Source of the DNA: DAHUZJ01 sp050743865
GTDB taxonomy: Bacteria > Actinomycetota > Acidimicrobiia > Acidimicrobiales > RAAP-2
Assembly (NCBI GenBank): GCA_050743865.1
Contig: JBOGGE010000002.1
Location: forward strand, 1 to 64,000
DNA: 64,000 nt
Direction of reading: 5' to 3'
This document shows, piece after piece, positions 30,688-39,193 of the stretch; the first letter of the stretch is position 1, and the number at the start of each line of letters is the position of its first letter. A program made the position numbers and the translations under genes. The notes beneath the pieces were generated by a model, which had not been told where the DNA came from, did no database searches, and was given only the letters and a program-made list of their open reading frames with translations.

Positions 30688-31827
30688 ATGCGATTCGTGG
30701 ACGAGTACCGCGACCCGGCGGCGGCGCAGGTGCAGGTGAGCCGGATCACCGACCTGGCCGCCGGGGAAGAGTTCAAGTTCATGGAGGTGTGCGGCGGCCA
30801 CACCCACACCATCTACCGGCACGGGATCGAGCATCTGGTGCCGGCCAACGTGGAGCTCGTGCACGGGCCGGGATGCCCGGTGTGCGTGATCCCGATGGGC
30901 AGGATCGACGACGCCATCTCGGTGGCAAAGGAACCGGGCGTGATCTTCACGTCCTTCGGCGACATGATGCGGGTGCCGGGAAGCCACGGCAACCTGCTCC
31001 ACGCCAAGGCCGAGGGAGCTGACGTCCGCTTCGTGTACTCGCCGCTCGACGCGCTGCGGATCGCCGTGGAGAACCCCGAGCACCAGGTGGTCTTCTTCGC
31101 CGTCGGCTTCGAGACCACCGCCCCTTCCACCGCCATCGTGCTCGCACAGGCGCGAGCGCGCCGGATCACCAACTTCAGCGTCTTCTGCAACCACGTCATG
31201 ATCGTCCCCCCGATCAAGGCGATCCTCGAGTCACCGGACCTCCGGCTGGACGGGTTCCTCGGACCGGGGCACGTCTCGACGGTGATCGGCCAGCGGCCCT
31301 ACCGCTTCGTCCCCGACCAGTACGGCAAGCCGCTGGTGACCGCCGGGTTCGAACCGCTCGACATACTCCAAGCCATCTCGATGCTCCTCGCCCAGATCAG
31401 GGAGGGACGGTGCGAGGTGGAGAACCAGTACTCGAGGGTGGTTCGTGAAGGGGGGAACCCGCGAGCCCTGGCCCTGCTGGGCGAGGTGTTCGAGCTGCGA
31501 CCCCACTTCGAATGGCGCGGCCTCGGGTTCATCTCCCAGAGCGCGCTGAAACTTCGACCGGAATTCGAGAGCTTCGACGCCGAGCTCCGCTACCAGCTGC
31601 CGGGGGTACGCGTGGCGGACCCGAAGGCGTGCCAGTGCGGCGAGGTCCTCAAGGGCGTCATCAAGCCCTGGGAGTGCAAGGTGTTCGGCACCGCCTGCAC
31701 GCCGGAGACTCCCATCGGCACGTGCATGGTCTCGTCCGAGGGGGCGTGCGCCGCCTACTACAACTTCGGCCGAATGCACCGCGAGGCGGCAGTCGCCTTC
31801 GGCAGGAGGAGCCCGGTCAACGCATGA
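30688..31827 (+). CDS. hypD: Hydrogenase maturation factor HypD
   Basis: Fe-S scaffold for building the Fe(CN)2CO ligand set (379 aa). It has FMEVCGGHTHTIYRHG, HGPGCPVCVIPMG, the VGFETTAPSTA and FSVFCNHV motifs, and the C-terminal cysteine set CQCGEVLKGVIKPWECKVFG followed by CTPETPIGTC. ATG 30688 matches the family N-terminus (MRFVDEYRDP). The stop overlaps hypF (ATGA). Confidence 0.96.
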   Translation: MRFVDEYRDPAAAQVQVSRITDLAAGEEFKFMEVCGGHTHTIYRHGIEHLVPANVELVHGPGCPVCVIPMGRIDDAISVAKEPGVIFTSFGDMMRVPGSHGNLLHAKAEGADVRFVYSPLDALRIAVENPEHQVVFFAVGFETTAPSTAIVLAQARARRITNFSVFCNHVMIVPPIKAILESPDLRLDGFLGPGHVSTVIGQRPYRFVPDQYGKPLVTAGFEPLDILQAISMLLAQIREGRCEVENQYSRVVREGGNPRALALLGEVFELRPHFEWRGLGFISQSALKLRPEFESFDAELRYQLPGVRVADPKACQCGEVLKGVIKPWECKVFGTACTPETPIGTCMVSSEGACAAYYNFGRMHREAAVAFGRRSPVNA

Positions 31828-34202
31828 CGGCGTCGATCACCGACGGTGTGCCGGTCCGGCACCGGCTCCGGGTGACCGGAGTGGTCCAGGGAGTCGGCTT
31901 TCGTCCCTTCGTCCACTCGCTGGCCGGCCGGCTCGAGCTCGCCGGCCGCGTCGGCAACGACAGCGAAGGGGTGCTCGTCGAGGTCGAGGGTCCCGCCGGG
32001 GCCGTCGAACGCTTCGAGTCGCTGCTGGTCGACGAGGCACCACCCCTGGCCCGGATCGAAGCCGTCGAGTGCAGCGCGGTCGACCCGCTCTCCGAGCCCG
32101 GCTTCCGGATCGAGACCAGCCGGTCCACCGGAGCGGTCCGCACCTTCGTGTCGCCCGACGTCGCCGTGTGCGGCGAATGTCTGGCCGAGCTCTTTGCACC
32201 CGCCGACCGCCGGTACCGCTACCCGTTCATCAACTGCACCAACTGCGGACCGCGCTTTACCATCACCGTCAGGCTCCCCTACGACCGGCCCAACACGACC
32301 ATGGCCGGCTTCCCGCTGTGCCCGGCGTGCGCCGCCGAGTACCAGGACCCGAGCGACCGCCGGTTCCACGCCCAGCCGGTCGCTTGCCAGATCTGCGGCC
32401 CCCACCTGTCCTTCGACGGGCCGACCGGGACGGTCGAAGGCACCGACGCCTCCATCGCCGCCACCCAGCACCTGCTGGGCCGGGGAGGCATCGTGGCGGT
32501 GAAGGGGCTCGGCGGCTACCACCTGGCCTGCGACGCCACCTCGGACGCCGGCGTCGACGAGCTCCGCCGCCGCAAGGCACGGACCGACAAGCCGTTCGCC
32601 GTGATGGTGGCCGACCTGGCCGCCGCCCGTCGCCTGGCCCACCTCGATCCCGCCGAGGAGATGGTCCTGGCCGGCGTCGAGCGCCCGATCGTGCTGCTGC
32701 GCCGGCGCGCCGAGAGCTGCCTGTCGCCCCTGGTGGCGCCGGGTAGTCCCTGGGTCGGGGTCCTCCTGGCCTACACCCCCGTCCACCACCTCCTCTTCCA
32801 CGAGGTCCCGGGGGCCGGCTCCCCGGTCCCAGAGGTGCTGGTGATGACCAGCGGCAACCTGAGCGAGGAGCCGATCTGCTACGACGACGACGACGCCCGC
32901 CGGCGGCTCGGCAGCATCGCCGAGGGCTGGCTGGTCGGCAACCGGCCCATCCACGTGCCCTGCGACGACTCGGTGGTCCGGGTCGAGTCCGGGGTGGAGC
33001 TGCCCATCCGCCGCTCGAGGGGGTACGCACCTCTGCCGGTGCGTCTCCCCTTCCCCGCCGCCCCGCTGCTCGCCGTCGGAGGGGAGCTCAAGAACACCTT
33101 CTGCCTGGCTTCCGGCCGCGACGCCTGGATGAGCCAGCACCTCGGCGACATGGGCAGCGTGGAGACCCTGACCGCGTTCGAGCGCTCCTGGCGGCAGTTC
33201 GCAGAGATCTACTGCATCGACCCGGTAGCCGCCGTCGCCGACACCCACCCTGGCTACCAGACCCGCCGGTGGGCCGAATCGGGCTCGGGCCGGCCGGCGG
33301 TGACCGTGCAGCACCACCACGCCCACATCGCCTCGGTGATGGCCGAGCATCAGATCCCCGAGGGAGAGCAGGTGATCGGGTACGCCTTCGACGGCACCGG
33401 CTACGGGACCGACGGGGCGATCTGGGGCGGGGAGGTGCTCGTCGCCGGCTACGACCGGTTCGAACGGGCGACCCACCTCCGGTACGTCCCGTTGCCCGGC
33501 GGCGACGCCGCCGTCCGCAAGCCCTACCGGGCGGCTCTGTCCCACCTGCGGGCGGCCGGGATTGCCTGGAGCCGGGATCTGGCGCCGGTGGCCGCCGCCC
33601 CGCCCGGCGAGCTGGCGGCCCTCGAGCACCAACTCGAGCACAACGTGCGCTGCGTCCCCACCTCCAGCATGGGGCGGCTCTTCGACACCGTCAGTTCGCT
33701 CCTCGGTCTTCGCCAGGTCGTCTCCTACGAGGCCCAGGCGGCGATCGATCTCGAGACTGCGGCCGCCGCCCACACCGGTCCCGCCCCCGCCTACCGGTTC
33801 GGGATCGAGGGACGCGAGCTGGATCCGGCCGCCATGCTGGTGAGCATCGTCGGCGACCTCCGCGCCGGGTGCCCGACCGGCGCCATTGCCGCCGGCTTCC
33901 ACCGAGCGGTGGCCGGACTGGTCGGGGAGACGGCTGAACGGGAACGCCGGCGCACGGGGATCAATCGGGTGGCACTCAGCGGCGGGGTGTTCCAAAACAC
34001 GCTGGTGGTGCGACTGGTACGCGCCGAGCTGGCCCAGCGGGGCCTCGCCGTCCTCACCCACCGGGTCGTTCCCCCCAACGACGGCGGTCTCGCTCTCGGG
34101 CAGGCAGCGGTGGCCGCCAGTTCGATACGGGCGGCGGCGGCGCTGCGAACAGAGGCGTCGGCGGTGGCACCGACGTCGACGTCGACGTCGAAGGAGGCAT
34201 AG
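31824..34202 (+). CDS. hypF: Carbamoyltransferase HypF
   Basis: A 792-aa enzyme making the thiocyanate on HypE from carbamoyl phosphate. Domains in order: acylphosphatase (VTGVVQGVGFRPFVH), two zinc fingers (CGECLAEL with CTNCGPR, and CPACAAEY with CQICGPH), a YrdC-like domain and a Kae1-like domain with HHHAHIASVMAEH and SGGVFQN. Gene and domain order are canonical. The C-terminus ends in a Thr/Ser repeat from a short gtcgac tandem repeat (about 34172-34190). The stop TAG shares its last base with the GTG of the next gene. Confidence 0.96.
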   Translation: MTASITDGVPVRHRLRVTGVVQGVGFRPFVHSLAGRLELAGRVGNDSEGVLVEVEGPAGAVERFESLLVDEAPPLARIEAVECSAVDPLSEPGFRIETSRSTGAVRTFVSPDVAVCGECLAELFAPADRRYRYPFINCTNCGPRFTITVRLPYDRPNTTMAGFPLCPACAAEYQDPSDRRFHAQPVACQICGPHLSFDGPTGTVEGTDASIAATQHLLGRGGIVAVKGLGGYHLACDATSDAGVDELRRRKARTDKPFAVMVADLAAARRLAHLDPAEEMVLAGVERPIVLLRRRAESCLSPLVAPGSPWVGVLLAYTPVHHLLFHEVPGAGSPVPEVLVMTSGNLSEEPICYDDDDARRRLGSIAEGWLVGNRPIHVPCDDSVVRVESGVELPIRRSRGYAPLPVRLPFPAAPLLAVGGELKNTFCLASGRDAWMSQHLGDMGSVETLTAFERSWRQFAEIYCIDPVAAVADTHPGYQTRRWAESGSGRPAVTVQHHHAHIASVMAEHQIPEGEQVIGYAFDGTGYGTDGAIWGGEVLVAGYDRFERATHLRYVPLPGGDAAVRKPYRAALSHLRAAGIAWSRDLAPVAAAPPGELAALEHQLEHNVRCVPTSSMGRLFDTVSSLLGLRQVVSYEAQAAIDLETAAAAHTGPAPAYRFGIEGRELDPAAMLVSIVGDLRAGCPTGAIAAGFHRAVAGLVGETAERERRRTGINRVALSGGVFQNTLVVRLVRAELAQRGLAVLTHRVVPPNDGGLALGQAAVAASSIRAAAALRTEASAVAPTSTSTSKEA

Positions 34203-34930
34203 TGGCAACGATCGATCTCTCCCCGCCCGCCGGGGATGTCGCCCCGGCCGAGGACCTGGCAGTCACGGCCCTGGCGCTGGCCCGCCGGTTCGCCGCCGGC
34301 GCCACCATGTGGTGCGTGGCCCCCCGATGGCCGGCCCACGCCCGTCATCTGGCCGTCGAGTTCGTCCACCCGGTCATCATGGGGAAGCGGGCACTGCCCG
34401 CCATCCACCTCGACGGGCCCGACCCGGCCGACGGGCTGCGCCAGCTGGCCCGGGCGGGCGACGTTCTCGCCGCGGTCGGCATCGCCGACGATGCCCGTAT
34501 CGCCGCTCTCATGCGCCGTTCCGAGGCCTGGGGCCTCACCCGGCTGTGGCTGGGAGCGGGCCCCCGGCCGCCGTCGGGGTTGGCCGAGCACGTCGTGTGG
34601 GCAGAGAGCGCGGACCCCACCGTCGCCGTCCGCTCGGGCGACGTCGTCATGCTCTACCACCTCCTCTGGGAGCTGACCCACGTGGTCTTCGAGCACCCCG
34701 GCCTCCTGGAGGAAGAGCCGTCCTGCACGGACGACGTGTGCACCACGTGCTCCGACGAGGGCCGGGTGGCAGAAGTGCGATCGGCCGACGGGGCCGGACG
34801 GGCCGAAGTGATAGCCGCAGGGAAGCTCGAGACGGTCGACGTCAGCCTCGTCGACCCGGTTCGGCCCGGAGACCTGCTGTTGGTCCACGCCGGCGTGGCC
34901 CTGACCTCGCTGGGCGACGGCGAGCCATGA
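34202..34930 (+). CDS. SIS-domain/HypC fusion protein
   Basis: 242 aa. Residues 1-170 look like a SIS (sugar isomerase) fold: ARRFAAGATMWCVAP, FVHPVIMGKRALPAIHLD, GDVLAAVGIADDARIAALMRRSEAWGLTRLWLGAG, ending in LWELTHVVFEHPGLLEE. Residues 175-242 resemble HypC/HupF: CTTCSDEGRVAEV, then VSLVDPVRPGDLLLVHAGVALTSL, but without the N-terminal Met-Cys. GTG 34202 overlaps the hypF stop by one base. Actinobacterial databases, as I recall, list such proteins as HypC/HybG/HupF chaperones. The role of the SIS half is unknown. Confidence 0.72.
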   Translation: MATIDLSPPAGDVAPAEDLAVTALALARRFAAGATMWCVAPRWPAHARHLAVEFVHPVIMGKRALPAIHLDGPDPADGLRQLARAGDVLAAVGIADDARIAALMRRSEAWGLTRLWLGAGPRPPSGLAEHVVWAESADPTVAVRSGDVVMLYHLLWELTHVVFEHPGLLEEEPSCTDDVCTTCSDEGRVAEVRSADGAGRAEVIAAGKLETVDVSLVDPVRPGDLLLVHAGVALTSLGDGEP

Positions 34931-35586
34931 CGGCCGAGCCAACCGGCTTCCTCTACCCGTTCATCGAGTCCGAGGAGCGGGACGCACCGGGCCTGGTCGC
35001 CGACCTCGCCCGATCGGCTCGGGCCAAGATGGACACCAGCCGAGCCCTCCGTGCGGCGACCATCGAGGCGTGCGCCGGCGTCGTGCACCGGGCGGGATCT
35101 GCCATGGCTGACCGGTTCCGGCAGGGAGGCAGGCTCTTCGCCTTCGGCAACGGGGGGAGCGCAACCGACGCCGAGGGGATCGTCGATCTCTTCCTTCGCC
35201 CACCGGACGGGAGGCCGTTGCCGGCGATGTCCCTCGCCGAGGACCTTGCCGTGCTCACCGCCCTTGGCAACGACGTCGGCTTCGAGTTGGTCTTCTCGCG
35301 CCAGATCATCGCCCATGCCCGACCGGGTGACATCGCTCTCGGCATTTCCACCAGCGGCAACTCGGCCAACCTGCTGCGGGCGTTCGACGAGTCGTCGCGG
35401 CGGGGCCTGCTGACGGCGGGGCTTGCCGGCTACGACGGGGGGTCGATGGCCTCGAGCCTCGCCGTCCACCACTGCCTGGTGGTCCGCTCCGACAGTGTGC
35501 ACCGGATCCAAGAGGCCCAGAACGCCCTGGCGTTGCAGCTCTGGTCAGTCATCCAGCACGACCTCGACGAAGGGGGCACGACATGA
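34927..35586 (+). CDS. SIS-domain phosphoheptose isomerase-like protein
   Basis: A 219-aa GmhA-like protein with the phosphosugar-binding motifs FAFGNGGSATDAEGIVDLF and ALGISTSGNSANLLRAFDESSRRG. It lies between the SIS-HypC fusion and hypE, with 4-base overlaps on both sides. No heptose pathway genes are nearby. Its position implies a hydrogenase-maturation or linked metabolic role that I cannot define; classic sedoheptulose-7-phosphate isomerase activity is the alternative. Confidence 0.8.
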   Translation: MTAEPTGFLYPFIESEERDAPGLVADLARSARAKMDTSRALRAATIEACAGVVHRAGSAMADRFRQGGRLFAFGNGGSATDAEGIVDLFLRPPDGRPLPAMSLAEDLAVLTALGNDVGFELVFSRQIIAHARPGDIALGISTSGNSANLLRAFDESSRRGLLTAGLAGYDGGSMASSLAVHHCLVVRSDSVHRIQEAQNALALQLWSVIQHDLDEGGTT

Positions 35587-36695
35587 CCGACACCGCCCGG
35601 AGGAACAGCCCGGCCGACGCCGCGGGAAAGGAGGCCGCGGTGTTGGACCGGATCGAGGCATTCCGCCGGCGGCGGCCTCGCTTGACCGACGACGTCGTCA
35701 CCCTGGCCCACGGAGCGGGCGGCAAGGCGTCGGCGGCCCTGCTCGACGCGATCTTCCTTCCCGCATTCGCCGACGGTGCGCCGTCCGTGCAGACCGACGC
35801 AGCAGTGGTCACGCTCCCCGGGGGCGACCGGCTGGCCTTCAGCACCGACTCGTTCGTAGTGAAGCCGCTGCGCTTCCCGGGGGGATCAGCCGGTCACCTC
35901 GCCGTCCACGGCACCGTCAACGACCTGGCCATGATGGGCGCCCACCCACTGGCCCTCTCTGCCGCCTTCGTGCTGGAGGAAGGGTTGCCGATGAACGACC
36001 TGCGAGGGATCGTGGCCGACATGGCAGAGGCAGCGGCCGGGGCAGCGGTCTCCATCGTCACCGGTGACACCAAAGTGGTCGATCGGGGCGCCGCCGACGG
36101 GATGTACATCTCGACCGCCGGGGTGGGGATCGTCCCGGCGGGGCGGGAGCTGTCAGCGGCTCGGGTCGCCGCCGGCGACGTCGTCATCTCCTCGGGGATG
36201 ATCGGGGACCACGGGATGGCGGTCATGCTGGCCCGGGGTGACCTGGCCCTCGACGCCGACATCACGTCCGATACGGCGCCGCTGCACGAGTTGATGGAGC
36301 GCCTCCTGGGGGCCGCCCCGTCCACCCGCTGGCTGCGCGACGCCACCCGGGGTGGGGTCGGGACGGTCTGCAACGAGCTGGCACGGGACAGCAACCTCAC
36401 GGTCGTGCTGGACGAGGCGGCCCTCCCGGTCCGTCCGGCGGTGGCGGCGGCATGCGAGTTGCTGGGCCTCGACCCGCTCTACGCCGCCAACGAGGGAAAG
36501 TTCGTGGCCGTGGTGGCGCCGGCAGAGGAGGGTGCGGCCCTCGCCGCGCTCCGACGCCATCCGTTGGGTGGCGACGCCGCCCGCATCGGCCGGATCGACG
36601 CCGAGCCGCCGGGCATCGTCGTGCTCGTCACCCCGATCGGTGGCACCCGGATCGTCGACATGCTGGTCGGCGACCCGTTGCCGCGGATTTGCTGA
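35583..36695 (+). CDS. hypE: Carbamoyl dehydratase HypE
   Basis: A 370-aa PurM-like ATPase that dehydrates the carbamoyl group to the cyanide donor on its C-terminal cysteine. It has DVVTLAHGAGGKA, FSTDSFVVKPLRFPGG, VNDLAMMGAHP, TGDTKVV and the RDATRGGVGT motif, and ends in PRIC with the essential terminal Cys. The N-terminus carries an extra 25-30 residues compared with shorter homologues. It is the last gene of the hydrogenase operon, and a GC hairpin follows. Confidence 0.95.
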   Translation: MTDTARRNSPADAAGKEAAVLDRIEAFRRRRPRLTDDVVTLAHGAGGKASAALLDAIFLPAFADGAPSVQTDAAVVTLPGGDRLAFSTDSFVVKPLRFPGGSAGHLAVHGTVNDLAMMGAHPLALSAAFVLEEGLPMNDLRGIVADMAEAAAGAAVSIVTGDTKVVDRGAADGMYISTAGVGIVPAGRELSAARVAAGDVVISSGMIGDHGMAVMLARGDLALDADITSDTAPLHELMERLLGAAPSTRWLRDATRGGVGTVCNELARDSNLTVVLDEAALPVRPAVAAACELLGLDPLYAANEGKFVAVVAPAEEGAALAALRRHPLGGDAARIGRIDAEPPGIVVLVTPIGGTRIVDMLVGDPLPRIC

Positions 36696-36710
36696 GCCGA
36701 ACGTAAGGGC

Positions 36711-36734
36711 GGCCCCGTGTCGCCGGCCGGGGCC
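36711..36734 (+). terminator. GC hairpin after hypE
   Basis: GGCCCCG (36711-36717) pairs with CGGGGCC (36728-36734) around a 10-base loop, 16 bases after the hypE stop. No T tract follows, as is common for terminators in such GC-rich genomes. Confidence 0.45.
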
Positions 36735-36832
36735 GGTCCCCCACCGTCGCCCACGGCATGCCCGCTGGCGCCAGGAGGCTTGCCCGTCGCCGGCCTGGCC
36801 CCGGTGCCGGGTGACTGCTGGCGGCGGCGGCG

Positions 36833-37597
36833 CTACCAGGGAGGGGACCCGTCGGGCTCCCGGGCCGAGAGCCTCCACGAGAACAGCACGGCCGACAGCG
36901 CGGTGGCCAGGTTGAGGCTGGACACGCCCGCCTTCATCGGCAGGGCCACCCTGGCGGTGGCGAGGCGTCGCACCGCCGGTGACACGCCGTACCGCTCGCC
37001 ACCGATCACCAGCACCGAGCTGACGTCGAGCCGGGCGGCGTCCAGCGGTTCCCCGTCGGGGTCGAGGACCACGACGGGCCGGCCGGCGGGCGGGGGCCCC
37101 GACACCGAGGCGACCGGCAGGGCGAACTGCAGGCCCACGGCGCTGCGGACCACCACCGGCGACCAGGGATCCACCTTCCCCGTGACCTGGACGGCGGCGA
37201 CGTCGGCGGCCGCTGCCACCCGGATGACGGCCCCCACGTTGCCCGGGTTGCGCGGCGATTCCAGATAGATCGCCGGCCGGCCGAGCCGGCCGACCGCCCA
37301 GTCGAGATCCTGGTGAGGGCGGTCGGTGATGGCGAGCAGCGGGCTGGTGAGGCTTCGGGGGCAGAGCCGGTCGAACGACGCCCGCCCGACCACCTCGACG
37401 GCGCCGTCGATGGCGCCGACCGACTCCGGCGCCAACCGGCGGGCGATGGACAGCAGCCGATCGCGGTCGTACGTGACCGCCGTGGCCAATGCGGCACCGA
37501 AGCGCAGGGCGTGGACCGCCGGGTGCAGCCCCTCGAGCACGACGAGGGACGGGTCCCGGTAGGCGGCGTAGAAGCGGCGCGTGAGGTGGTCACCCAC
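36833..37597 (-). CDS. TrmH/SpoU-family RNA 2'-O-methyltransferase
   Basis: 254 aa from GTG 37597. An N-terminal RNA-binding-like domain (FYAAYRDPSLVVLEGLHPAVHALRFGA) is followed by the SPOUT knot motifs IYLESPRNPGNVGAVIRVAAAADV, VLVIGGERYGV and LPMKAGVSSLNLATALSAVLF. It methylates ribose in rRNA or tRNA; the target is unknown. Similarity begins near the chosen GTG. A candidate leaderless 26-codon ORF ends across this start (37670-37590). It is convergent with the hydrogenase operon. Confidence 0.82.
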   Translation of the reverse strand: MGDHLTRRFYAAYRDPSLVVLEGLHPAVHALRFGAALATAVTYDRDRLLSIARRLAPESVGAIDGAVEVVGRASFDRLCPRSLTSPLLAITDRPHQDLDWAVGRLGRPAIYLESPRNPGNVGAVIRVAAAADVAAVQVTGKVDPWSPVVVRSAVGLQFALPVASVSGPPPAGRPVVVLDPDGEPLDAARLDVSSVLVIGGERYGVSPAVRRLATARVALPMKAGVSSLNLATALSAVLFSWRLSAREPDGSPPW

Positions 37598-37670
37598 CGC
37601 GCCGACCGCCGCCGCCGGGCCCACCGCGGCAAGGCCCACCGCCGCCCCTCGCGCTCCCGGGCTCGCCCAT
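37590..37670 (-). CDS. Candidate leaderless 26-aa leader ORF before trmH-like gene
   Basis: ATG 37670 lies 7 bases after a TAGCCT -10 box (37683-37678 on the minus strand) and opens a glycine-rich 26-codon frame. It stops at 37590, overlapping the proposed TrmH start codon by 8 bases. This is supported by architecture only; the TrmH gene could alternatively start at an in-frame GTG farther upstream. Confidence 0.3.
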   Translation of the reverse strand: MGEPGSARGGGGPCRGGPGGGGRRGG

Positions 37671-37749
37671 TGCCGGCAGGCTATTGCCGGCGATCGGCCT
37701 CCCCCGACGGCCGGCGGTGACGAATTGTCCCTACGGGGCTCGCCGCCGT

Positions 37750-37755
37750 TAGCCT
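37750..37755 (+). promoter_or_regulatory. -10 box (TAGCCT) of thiolase gene
   Basis: TAGCCT 82 bases before the thiolase ATG. The transcript would carry the 8-bp tandem repeat in its leader. Confidence 0.4.
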
Positions 37756-37770
37756 GGTCGTCGGCGACCC

Positions 37771-37818
37771 GCCCGACCGCCCGACCGCCCGACCGCCCGA
37801 CCGCCCGACCGCCCGACC
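37771..37818 (+). repeat. 8-bp tandem repeat in thiolase leader
   Basis: About six head-to-tail copies of cccgaccg, between the -10 box and the GAGGAG ribosome binding site. Such a repeat could vary in copy number. Confidence 0.85.
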
Positions 37819-37837
37819 AGCGAGGAGCACCGCCAAC

Positions 37838-39043
37838 ATGCCCGAAGCCGTCATCGTCGCCGCCGGTCGCACGCCCATCGGGCGAGCCGTGAAGGGATCG
37901 CTCGTCGACTGCCGGCCCGACGACCTCGGCGCCCTGGTGGTCAAGGCGGTCCTGGCGCAGGTCCCCCAGGTCGAGCCGCACGACGTCGAGGACCTCATCT
38001 GCGGGTGCGCCCAGCCGGCCGGCGAGTCGGGCTACAACCTGGCCCGGGTGGTGGCCGTCCTCTCCGGGCTGGACGACGTCCCGGGCGTGACCGTCAACCG
38101 CTACTGCTCCTCCTCGCTGCAGGCCATCCGGATGGCCGCCCACGCCATCCGGGCCGGCGAGGGCGACGTGTTCGTGGCGGCCGGGGTGGAGACGGTGAGC
38201 CGCTACAAGAACGGGGCCTCGGACATCGGCCCGCACCACGAGGCCTTCGCCGGTGCCGAGGCCCGCACCAAGGCCCGGGCGGCGGCGGTCACCGAGCCGT
38301 GGACTCCGCGAGAGGGGCTGCCCGACATCTACATCGCCATGGGCCAGACGGCCGAGAACGTCGCCGAGCTCAAGGGCGTGAGCCGCCAGGAGCAGGACGA
38401 GTTCGCTCTCATGTCCCAGACCCGGGCCGTCCAGTCGGTCGAGAACGGCTTCTTCGAGCGGGAGATCATCCCGGTCACGACCCCCGACGGCACCGTCGTG
38501 ACCAGGGACGACGGCCCCCGGCCCAACACCACCCTCGAGGGGCTGGCCCAGCTCAAGCCGGTCTTCCGGGAGGGCGGCACGGTGACGGCCGGCAACGCCT
38601 GCCCGCTCAACGACGGGGCGGCGGCGGTGGTGGTGATGAGCGACACCCGTGCCCACCAGCTCGGGGTCACCCCGATCGCCCGCGTCGTGGCCAGCGGGGT
38701 CACCGCCCTCAATCCCGAGATCATGGGGCTGGGGCCGGTCGAGGCGATCCGCCAGACGTTGAAGCGGGCCGGGATGACGATCGACGACATCGACCTGGTC
38801 GAGATCAACGAGGCCTTCGCCGCCCAGATCGTCCCCTCGGCCCGCGAGCTCGGCATCGACTACGGCAAGCTGAACGTCCACGGCGGGGCCATCGCCCTGG
38901 GCCACCCGTTCGGGCAGACCGGCGCTCGCATCATGACCACCCTCCTCAACGGGCTGGAGGACGCCGGCAAGACCGTCGGCCTCGAGTCGATGTGCGTCGG
39001 CGGCGGCCAGGGGATGGCCATGATCGTCGAGCGCCTCGGCTGA
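37838..39043 (+). CDS. Thiolase (acetyl-CoA C-acyltransferase)
   Basis: A 401-aa thiolase cleaving or forming 3-ketoacyl-CoA. The active-site nucleophile is Cys90 in VNRYCSSSLQAI. The histidine is in GGAIALGHPFGQTGAR and the second cysteine in CVGGGQGMA; NEAFAAQ is also present. Length and motifs fit the FadA/biosynthetic thiolase family. ATG 37838 has GAGGAG about 12 bases upstream. It may serve fatty-acid breakdown with the acyl-CoA dehydrogenase and ligase elsewhere in the window. Confidence 0.93.
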   Translation: MPEAVIVAAGRTPIGRAVKGSLVDCRPDDLGALVVKAVLAQVPQVEPHDVEDLICGCAQPAGESGYNLARVVAVLSGLDDVPGVTVNRYCSSSLQAIRMAAHAIRAGEGDVFVAAGVETVSRYKNGASDIGPHHEAFAGAEARTKARAAAVTEPWTPREGLPDIYIAMGQTAENVAELKGVSRQEQDEFALMSQTRAVQSVENGFFEREIIPVTTPDGTVVTRDDGPRPNTTLEGLAQLKPVFREGGTVTAGNACPLNDGAAAVVVMSDTRAHQLGVTPIARVVASGVTALNPEIMGLGPVEAIRQTLKRAGMTIDDIDLVEINEAFAAQIVPSARELGIDYGKLNVHGGAIALGHPFGQTGARIMTTLLNGLEDAGKTVGLESMCVGGGQGMAMIVERLG

Positions 39044-39117
39044 CCCGCACCGGGCGGGCGGCCCCGCCGGCCCCCGACCCTTCGGCGCCGGGGCGGACCC
39101 CACCGGCGGCCCGACCC

Positions 39118-39145
39118 TTGACTAGTACGACTTCCGTAGTAGCCT
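39118..39145 (+). promoter_or_regulatory. padR promoter with embedded operator palindrome
   Basis: -35 TTGACT (39118-39123), 16-base spacer, -10 TAGCCT (39140-39145). The spacer and -10 are covered by an imperfect palindrome (39122-39142): CTAGTACG, 5 bases, CGTAGTAG, with 7 of 8 arm positions complementary. The position suggests autorepression by the PadR protein encoded 48 bases downstream. Confidence 0.65.
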
Positions 39146-39193
39146 GACGGCGACCGGCGGCATGCCGGGCGAGGTCAGGACGGCGGGGGCGGC

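Noticed and set aside
31758..34208. 816-aa minus-strand open frame
   Set aside because: Antisense to hypF, which has unmistakable domains. GC-rich codon bias keeps the opposite strand free of stops.
37771..37818. Possible CRISPR array
   Set aside because: 8-bp units are contiguous with no spacers and no cas genes nearby; this is a simple tandem repeat.
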